Shown in pieces: positions 1-9,000 of a DNA stretch of 11,903 bases (position 1 is the stretch's first letter; the number at the start of each line of letters is the position of its first letter). The notes under the pieces were generated by a model. It saw nothing but the letters and a program-made list of their open reading frames with translations. It was not told the origin of the DNA and did no database searches. The stretch covers positions 1-11,903 of the forward strand of contig CAZPNW010000130.1 in NCBI GenBank assembly GCA_964588175.1. The letters are read 5' to 3'. A program made the position numbers and the translations under genes. The DNA comes from JBAZTA01 sp964588175. Lineage in GTDB: Bacteria > Omnitrophota > Gorgyraeia > Gygaellales > Profunditerraquicolaceae.

Positions 1-2
1 TA

Positions 3-3000
3 GCAAGAGAAAATAAGAATATCGTTGTTGAAAAGGGCAAAGACGGTAGAAAAGTTTACCGGTTAGTTCGTGATAGCGCATCTTCCGCGGTTGTCTTTGT
101 GGGACAGGTGCCCGATTGGGTTCGCAGACGGTACAGCTTTAGCTTTGCACCCGGTTCAAAACTAGCAAGTTCTTCTGCTCTTTCTGCGCGGGCTTTGTTA
201 GGGCCGGATTATACCTGGGTTGAGCGTCAAAGAAATGTCGGTGATTTAGCCGCAGGAAGAATAGGAGCCATTCACCTAAAGCATGCGGCGTTAAAAAATA
301 TAGATATAGCGCTCGAAGAGATTGAGCGTATAGGGCCGCTCTCCGCGTATTATAAACTTGGGTTCTTTAACGCGGCTGATAAGAGCGAGATCGGGTTTTT
401 GTATTTTGTTGATTTTCTCTCGGACCGCAGGTTGAGGGTCTTAAGAGTATACTTAAGTCCAGCATGGCGAAGGAATAATTTTATTTACCTCATGGTCAAC
501 ATCCTTATGGGCGAGATCGTAGCCAGGAGGGATAGCTTTGAGGTGATCCCGTGCGCCTTGAAAGCGATCCCTGTTTTAACCGAGGTCTTTCATAAATTCG
601 GGCTTGAATATCGCGGATCTGAAGTTGGGTTTATATTAGACTGCAATTCCGGAGATTGGAAGCTTTATTTCAGGCGGATCAGCCCTGTGGTTACAAAGTT
701 AGAGGAATATTATAGCAGTAAAGAAAATCAAACCACCCGTAACGGCCCTGGCAACAGTGGTTCATCTGCGCTGAGTATTCCCAAAGCAGCCTTTACTGAC
801 ACGATAGAGTTTACTCCCGACAAGTTCTATGTCAGTTTATGGGAAAAGGATTATCCCTTTATCCTTACGCTGCCGGTTGGAAATGATAAAAAAGTACATC
901 TTCCTGCGAGTTTGTTAAAGGGGGTGGCATTTGATGAACCTTCATCTATCAGCCCGGGGATTTTTGTAGTTGCTTTTAGAAATAACGGATTTATAACCTT
1001 AAGGATCAATAAGGAAATATTAAGAAAATTAAACTCAATTAATGTGTATTCGGAGTATAAAAAGAACCTTTTATTTGAATACTATTCTGCGCTTCGCGGT
1101 TATGCGGATAAGAGCAGTGCTTTAAGGATATGGCAGCAATTAGTAACTTTGGATGGTGAACATAATTGTGTTATCTCCTATGATCATGGCGCGCAGCCCT
1201 CCTTAGAGAATATTTTTGTGCGAATAAATGATAAGCTTAAGAATGTTTACCCCTTGGATACGTTTGTTTCTGAAGCGGGTAACTTGTTCGGCCACATTTC
1301 TACCGGCAATCCTGATATTAAAGGGCCATTGTTCCGCCGGATCTCGAAAGAAAAATTGCTTGAGATGGATCAAATGGGTTACTATTTTGCTGCCCCTGGG
1401 GAAAGTTTTGCGACTCTTAAACGTATTGTAAGGGGCAAAACAGCCGGTATCAATAGTGTTCTTTTGAATGAGAATATACTTATGATCCCTCAAGGATACG
1501 TAGGTAAATATTTCATAATAAGCGAAAAGCCTGATTTAGTGCTCGTACACGCCACTCATTGTATCTTAGAAGGCCAGATCATTATAAATAATGAAAAGAT
1601 AGATCTGAAAAGTTATCTGGGTACCCGGAAAGCTTCATCTCCGCTGGAGGAGCAAAGCGGCGACGCGCCACCTTTTGTATATGATGATCCCCGCCGCCCC
1701 GACCTTCCTTTAGATGAGTTTGACAGTCAGAATTATTATTGGGATGCCTCGGCAGGGTATTGGCGCTCTAAACATTTCCCCCGGCTTGTCATAGGCACGC
1801 ATGAAGACATCATGTTGAAGGATGGTACGTATAATCAGATGGTCTGGCATGTTGTTATACGGACAAAAGGCTTTAGTTTATATGCGTTTGATGGGCATGA
1901 ATATTGTGTGTGTTATATATCAGAGGCTCAGGAGCGAAAGGAAGTGCCGCAGTATGGGAACGACCAATTGTTCATTGATCTGCATTCCGATTTTTATATA
2001 GTACCGGGAAATCGAGTTCAAAGGCCCCGTGAGCTTTCTGAATTAGAGTTTTATAGGGAGCGCCATCTTGACCCGGTTACTTTTTCCTATGAGTTTGGAG
2101 ACGGAACAGTGAGCAGGCAATTCAGGCTATTCGATAAAACTACCTATAATGATGAACAAAGCTATTGTGCAAAGCTTACCAGGCAGCAAGGCCGGTATGT
2201 GAATGATAATTATATCGCTGGGCAGCCTATAGACAGTCTTTGCGCCTACCCGTATGGCAGTATTGCATATTACCGAGAGGCAACATTTATTTCTTATTTC
2301 TCCATAGCCGAACGGCCGAGACATGCTCCGGCGATAGTGAATATAGATACCGATGCATGTTTGGATTATGAGCGTTTTATCGGATTATTGAATGCGTTGC
2401 GGCAGGACGATGTTGTCCCCTCGGTAGGCCTGCTTTCAACAACTGCGCCTCATTTTGGATATGTGTGGATGTGCCGTGATCTTGCCAGGCAGATCCCGTA
2501 TATTTTTGCCGCATCCTCCGGCATAAAGACGCCTTATTCCGAGGAGAATATAACGCGCACGTTCCAGCTGAGGAATGAAGTGTTTGCCGGACAGCTTTAT
2601 CAGGATATTCTGGCGATGATCAAGGAAGAACAAACGAAGGGACAGCCGACAAATTTATTATGGATCGGACCGGGAAGAGGTTATGAGGTTTTTGACCTGA
2701 TGTTCATCTTGGAAAGATATGGAAGGATAGATCTGAGAGAAGGCGTAACCGTATATACTTTCGCTAAAGAGGATTTGATCGAAACAAATACCGGAAGAAT
2801 AGCGGATTGGTTTAAACGAAAAACAGGAGAAACGGTCAGTGAGGAAAATGCCGCAAGATATTCGGATCATATTGTGCGGCATTCGTTGTTCGGTGATCTA
2901 AACCAGCCGAAAGCGCCTTTTCCTGGCCGATTTTTCGATCTTATTGTTTTCGGTGACGGCACAAGCGAGTATTTTAAAGACAAGATAGGGGTATATAACC

Positions 3001-6000
3001 GGATTAAAAGATCGTTGGTTATCGGCGGGAAAGCTTTTATCGATTTGTTCCATATTGAGCCTTATGAACTGATATTCTCTGTGCCGTCCTGGGGCAGGGA
3101 TTTTGAAAGCGCCCTGCAACAGTCAGTAATAATTACTAATAACGACCCTGATCAAATGATACCTTTACGCTTCCTGCGCGCAGAAGAAGAATTGATCACC
3201 GGCAGCCAGGATTGGGGGTATACATCGTTTTATACGTACGCCGCCTCGCCGGTTGTGTATATTGATATTGAAGTACTTGAGATACCGACTGAAAAGTATG
3301 TTTTGACCTTTAAACTGGATTACGGGACGCGATACCGTATTTACATGAACGGAAAAGCCGCGGGGAGTTTTTATGCCCGGTTTACCCGCGAATCGCTGCT
3401 TATTGATAATATCGATGTGTATGAGGGGGTACAACGCCGGGGAATAGCCAAGTCTATATTGTTGCGCATGTTTGATCTGTGTGTTGAAGCCGGAAGGTAT
3501 CTTACTATCACTGATGCCGGCTGCGCTGATAGGATCTATAAACTGGTGAGAGGTTACTTTGCCGATTATCCCAAACGCATCAAGGTCAAGAATGAAAACA
3601 CTGATTACACAGAAGTGGCATTCGATACGGCGCTGAAGTCTATTACCCCAATATCGTCTATTATAATCACTATTTCTCCGCTCGCCAAAGAATCGGCTTC
3701 TCCGATCGATAAGCAAGAAGGCCTGCTGCAGGCAGAAGAATTCGAAACGCTCGTGAATAGATATGGCCGTGAAAAACTTTTGTCAGGCGGTTTGCCTTTT
3801 CCTGTTTTTCCTGTTTTTGGCTATGCTTCAAGCGTCAAAAGAGGGCATAGAGGGATAAGGGTTATCCTAAAAGAATCAGGCGCGATCGATTGTTTTTATC
3901 TGGCGCTTCAGGAAAATAAAAACGGTACCGCGTCATTGCTGCACCTGATCAATGACGACCGCCGGGGATTCTACCGCACCATCAAAAAAGTCATAACGTA
4001 TGCTTTAAAAAGCATGGTAGCGGTTAACGATGAAAAATCCGATGTATCCGGTCTGGTCAAATCAGAAATTATTGTGCCTGATTGGAAAAAGACTTCCGTT
4101 GCCGCGAATATTGTCCGGGAGATACTGGGTGATTATGGCATTATTACCGAAGAACCTGATAAAAATATCGCTTGGCATCACCAGGTGAGGTTGTTTGTTG
4201 ATGAAGGCTTGCTCGTTGCCATCGATACGAAAGGGGATTTCTTGCGCGGCTTAAGGCTTAAAAGCGCAAGTTCTGCGTTTACTGTTCAAGGCTTTCTTGA
4301 TACCTGCCGCAATTCTCCAGAGTTCTTGGATTCTTTCATCCATCAACTCGCGATAGATAGTGCTGATGTGCCGTTTGTAAAAGAGGCATTGGTTAATTTA
4401 ATCAGGGATTACGGGCACAAAGCATTTACTCTGAGTGTTTTGGCAAAAGCGATAAGGAGCATTAAAGAAGGAAGAGGAGTTATCCCTTTTAAAATAAAGG
4501 ATGCCTATTATGTGGCGAAAATGATCTTAAATTCTCAAGATGCGCTTTTTAATCCTTCTTATACGTGTACTATTAATGATCCGTTTAAGGGGTTTGCCGC
4601 CGTTATTCCGTCATTGCCATTTTCCGATGAAGATAGTTTAGTGTTTGCCGTATTTTCTCAAGAACCGCTTGCCTTCAGGAATAATACCGAACCGGAGAAA
4701 CAGCATGTGCCGGCTGCCCTCTATTACATTGTATATCAAAATAACGCCAATAGCCTCATCGTGCATACTATGCAGAGCGACCTTTTTGGCAGTTTGAAAG
4801 ACGGCTGGAGAAAACGGTGTAAATTCTGGCCTGAAATGGGGATTGCATTATTGGAAAACTATGCGCAAGAAAGAAAAATGCATGGTATTTTTATTACGCC
4901 TGCCGAATATCAAAAGGAAAAATGGCCCAATATCCCTGAACATTTGGCCAAGAGGATTTACGATGAAGCTCCGTATAAGCAGGGATACGTTCCCGTCTCT
5001 GTCTATCCGCAGTGTATCATAGAAACGGTTGTTTTGCGCCAGGCATGGTATAAGAAAACCCTCCCGGGTTTGAGCGCTTCTCCTTTAAAAGATGGTATTC
5101 ATGAGGCGTCGGAAATAGAGCGACACAGGGGTGGGGGAACCTCTTTTGATAAACGAGTTATTGATGATGCATCGTGGTTTATGGGAGATAGCGATTTGTT
5201 TGAACAAGGAATACTTTTGTTGCAGAAAAAGTTGTGGCAGCAGAAGAACCGGGGTTTTGAAGAGCCGGATCAATCGTCGCGTAAATTTATCTGGGATAAG
5301 CTTCTGCAATACTCATTCAGGGATGAAGGTTCTGTTAAGCGATACAAACGGAACGAGCTGCCTTTCACCATAACCCGGCAGCTGCTGCGAGAGCTGGGGC
5401 ACGCGGTGATATCCGGAACAATGCCTCAGGGCGGCTCTCTTTCTATGGGAGGGTATGTCTTTAAGTTCACGAAGTATGGCGGGTCAGCTTATGATCTGGA
5501 AATAGAAGGCGGCATCCTTAAGCGCATATTCTTTTTTAAGGACCATTGCCTGGAAGAATTTCTTCAGGTAACTGATGAGTATACAGGCGAGGTTGTTGAT
5601 CTGCATTGCGGAAAGATCCCTCAAGAGCGTTTCACCGGATATCAAGATGCGGTCATAGAGGCGTATTTGGGTATGGGTGGAATATTGGATCTGGCGGGCC
5701 GGCGTTGGGCTAAATTCGGCAGTGGATTTGCCTATGAAAAGGTCAGGCTTTATGTTAAAGGCGGTTTAGTGAACCGCTGTCAATCAATGGAGTCAGCGCT
5801 TGATGAAACGTTTTCATTGATCTGGGATGACAGAAAGGATGTTTATACCGATTGCTTTTGGGCCCGATTACCGCAACAGAAATTCAACGCTTTGCAATCG
5901 TATCACCAGATACATCTTTTTAAGTTAAGTAAGGATGGTTCTTTGTTATTAGGAGGAGAGGAGTGGATCAATTTCGGAGAGGAATATTCTTACCGCTGCG

Positions 6001-9000
6001 TGGATATTTTCGATATACGCAATCCAAGCGGAGAAAAAGCGTTTATATTCGGGGCCCGTGTTTGGGAAGGCGCTGATATGAAAGTTTCCAAAAGCCTCTC
6101 CGGAGTGTACGCGCTTCAGGAAGGCAGCCGCCCGCAAGATTTTATCAAAGGGGAATTATTGGCTGTCTTTGAGAAATGGAGCGATAAAAAGATGTCTATA
6201 CTTCCCACGCAGGATTACATTATTTCTCCCAGGACATTATCGGCAGAGGGAGTGTTGGGATTGCAGGGGTTCATCGCTTCTTTCGGGAGTGAGTTTTTTT
6301 CTTATGCTGAAATTGAAGTTATGGTTATAGGAGGAGAAAAACGGCTGGTAAGGTTCATAAGCGATAATCGTGGCATGCCGGTATTTGATAGTACGGATAA
6401 GCCGCTCGTGATAGATCTGTCTTTAGGCATTAAGGCGCAGTGTAAGGATATCCGTCATGCCGTTGCCGTGGAAGCATTGGATGCCTTGTCTTTGGATGAT
6501 CTGAAAGCCTTCGGCCGGGAAGAAATTGAATTGTTACAGAGTGAAAGGCGAAAAAAGATAATCGAGCAACAGGTCGAAGGAAAAAGCGTGGTTGATTTAC
6601 AGCGGATGCTTTGGAAGGAAGACGAACTGCATCAGGATTTTGTCCTGGCGCAGGATGACCATGAATCGCGCCTTTTTGTATGGAGGAAGCTTTTAGCGTT
6701 ATCTTTTGGCGAAGCTGCGCCCGTTCGATATCTTAACCGGCAGGATCTGCCAAGAGCAGTTGATCGAGCAGCGTTACGTTCATTGGGCCACAGCGTGATC
6801 CGCGGAGTCTTGGGAGACGATTTTAAATTAAGTATTGGCGAGTATACGTTTGGTTTCCGGGGGTACAAAGATTCCGCCTATGAGCTTGAAGTGGAAAATG
6901 GCATTCTGCGGCAGATATATTTCTTTAAAGACCATACACTATTTGAATTCTTTCCTCTTATAGATAACCGCACGGGTGAAGCGATCGGTGTACATCGAGG
7001 TACGCTCGTTACCAATAAATTTATGCGCTACACCGATATTACGACCTTTACCTATCTTGGGTCTCAGGGGCAACTTCGTATTGGAGGAAGGCGGCCGAAT
7101 ATCCTGGGTGATCGTAAAAAGGGGATTTGGACCTGGGCCTGTTTTGGCGAAGAATACAGGTATCAAAGAGTAAAGATCGTGATTAAAGACGGATTGATAT
7201 CGTGGTGTACTTCGATGGAGTCCGGCCTGGATGAACCGTTTATTTTGATCAAGGATAAACGCCAGGGGAAGTTTATCTCTTGTATCTGGGGCCGTTTTCT
7301 TCAGGAGCATTTGAATCAATTGCGGCCATGGCATGAGATCCATCAGAAGCGTTTGACTAAACGGGGCCTTTTGATCCTTGCCAACAAGGTATGGATGGAT
7401 TTTGGCGCGGATTGCGGATATGGATTAGCTTGTGTGGATGGGATCTTAAACCCCTCTCACCAGAAAGCTTTTCTGGCGAGCGCTTACGCGAATAAAAAAG
7501 ACGGGACTTTGGCGTATAAGAAATTGAATAAGCTTTACGCCCTCGATAATGGATTGAGGCCTGATGATTTCAAGCCGGGTGAATTAATTGAAGTATTTGA
7601 GCGTTGGAGTGATAATTTAGAGGCATTAGTGTCCGGCTTTCTTCTCGGTAACTTTATCGTTCAGGGCCTTACGACTGATGCCTCGGGCCGTTTTTGGTTC
7701 CGCGATTTTGACCTTACCGCAGAGCACCTTCCCGAAGTAGCAGTCGACATTCTGGTTTTAGATAACCAGGTCGCACGTATCCGCTACCGAAATGATTCAT
7801 GCGGGAGGCCTGTTTACGGTATTGATGGCAGGTTTTTTGTCGAGATTGACCTGCGGGAAGGAAGCGTACGTAAGCAGCTCGGGGAGAAGTCGCAGGTGTA
7901 TCAGTCGCTTCATAAGGCGCGTTTAGCTGCCAGATACCGCAAGGCAGTTGCGTTGGTAAGGCAAAACGATTATCCCGGGGCGCTTCATTACTTGCATGCT
8001 TTAAAGAGCAGGCTTGAGACTGAGAAGATCCGTGTCCCGGGTGAAAAAACTATAGCCCGCAGGGCTGATACGCTGCGTTCTTTGATCGTCGAGGTTAACT
8101 CACTGAGGCAAAAGATCAGGCGAATGGATGAGAAGACGGCAAAGTTACTCGAAGAAGATCTCGCGGGAGTCATTCCGCAATACCTGGACGGCGGCCGCGC
8201 TGCCATAAAGGATTTACTGTCACGGCTGCGCAGGGTAGAGAGAGGCTTGCGTCAGGAAAGGTTTGCACTGATGAAGCGGGTAAGAACTGTTTGTACAGAG
8301 TTGCTGCATGCGCAATCTTTAGAAGAATTGGAAAATATTACGCTTGGTGATTTTGATGGCCCGGTCCTGGCAAAAATATCGCGGGTGAAAGAAATTAGGC
8401 GTAAACGGTTCTTTTCTGCCCGGGAAAAAGAACTTGTTCGCAACGTGAGGGAAGAGTTGCGTCAGGCAAAAGCGCTTGCTTCACTGGAGCAGCTTAGTGT
8501 TGACAATATTATTGGGGAGCCCTGGCGCAAAAAATTGACCTGTCTTATTGAAGCAAAAAGGCGTGAGCTTCTGCTGAAAGGTTTAAAGCAGAAGATATGT
8601 GGTTCCCGCAGCGAATTAGATCTGGAATATATCATGGAGGATATTGATAAAGAAACGTATCCGGAGGTTATCCTCTATCAGCAACAGCAGCTCGCGAGGC
8701 TCGAACTTTGGAAGCAGCGGCGGAAATATCCTGATTTAGCGTCTACTCAGAAGGCATTTTATAGCCGTCTTCCCGAAGACCGGACTCCTGAAGCGCTCAA
8801 GCGAAAGCTCTCAGAAGGAGGAGACTGGTGCCTTTATGATGCAGCCCGTAAATACGGAATTCTAGAGCCGCAGTCGCGGGAGGATAAAGAGCTCGTCGCA
8901 TTGACCGGCCATCAGAAATTTATGCAGAAGATCTGGGATTATTCCCAGGAGCAGACGGTTGAAGAGCGGGAAGCGGGTTTGTGCGATTTAAGCCTCGTTG

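Noticed and set aside
492..494. First in-frame ATG as the real start of the protein
   Set aside because: It falls inside the core helix of the GNAT-like fold, has no Shine-Dalgarno sequence, and the frame is open with protein-like sequence back to base 3.
3165..3716. Minus-strand ORF of 183 codons, the longest complete ORF in the window
   Set aside because: It lies antisense to the second GNAT module of the giant gene. Its product is rich in Arg, Ile, Phe and Tyr with no recognisable motif, and it has no convincing ribosome binding site. It is best explained as a shadow.
3801..3818. Direct 9-base duplication (cctgttttt twice) as a possible mobile-element scar
   Set aside because: It is in frame, encodes PVFPVF, and has no inverted repeats or insertion next to it. 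A small slippage duplication within the coding sequence is simpler.
3699..3950. Possible homology between the unassigned domain after SASPI and the QSD-motif domain
   Set aside because: Both have a YxxxQxNxN-like strand (YLALQENKNG, YIVYQNNANS), but the match does not extend to the neighbouring segments and is too short to support a repeat.
5131..5373. Plus-strand ORF of 80 codons in another frame
   Set aside because: It overlaps the giant gene at the tandem-repeat border. Its Cys- and Arg-rich translation resembles no family, and the conserved repeat is in the giant frame.
6939..7343. Minus-strand ORF of 134 codons
   Set aside because: It is antisense to repeat copy B, whose coding frame is supported by homology with copy A. 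The antisense product shows no motif.
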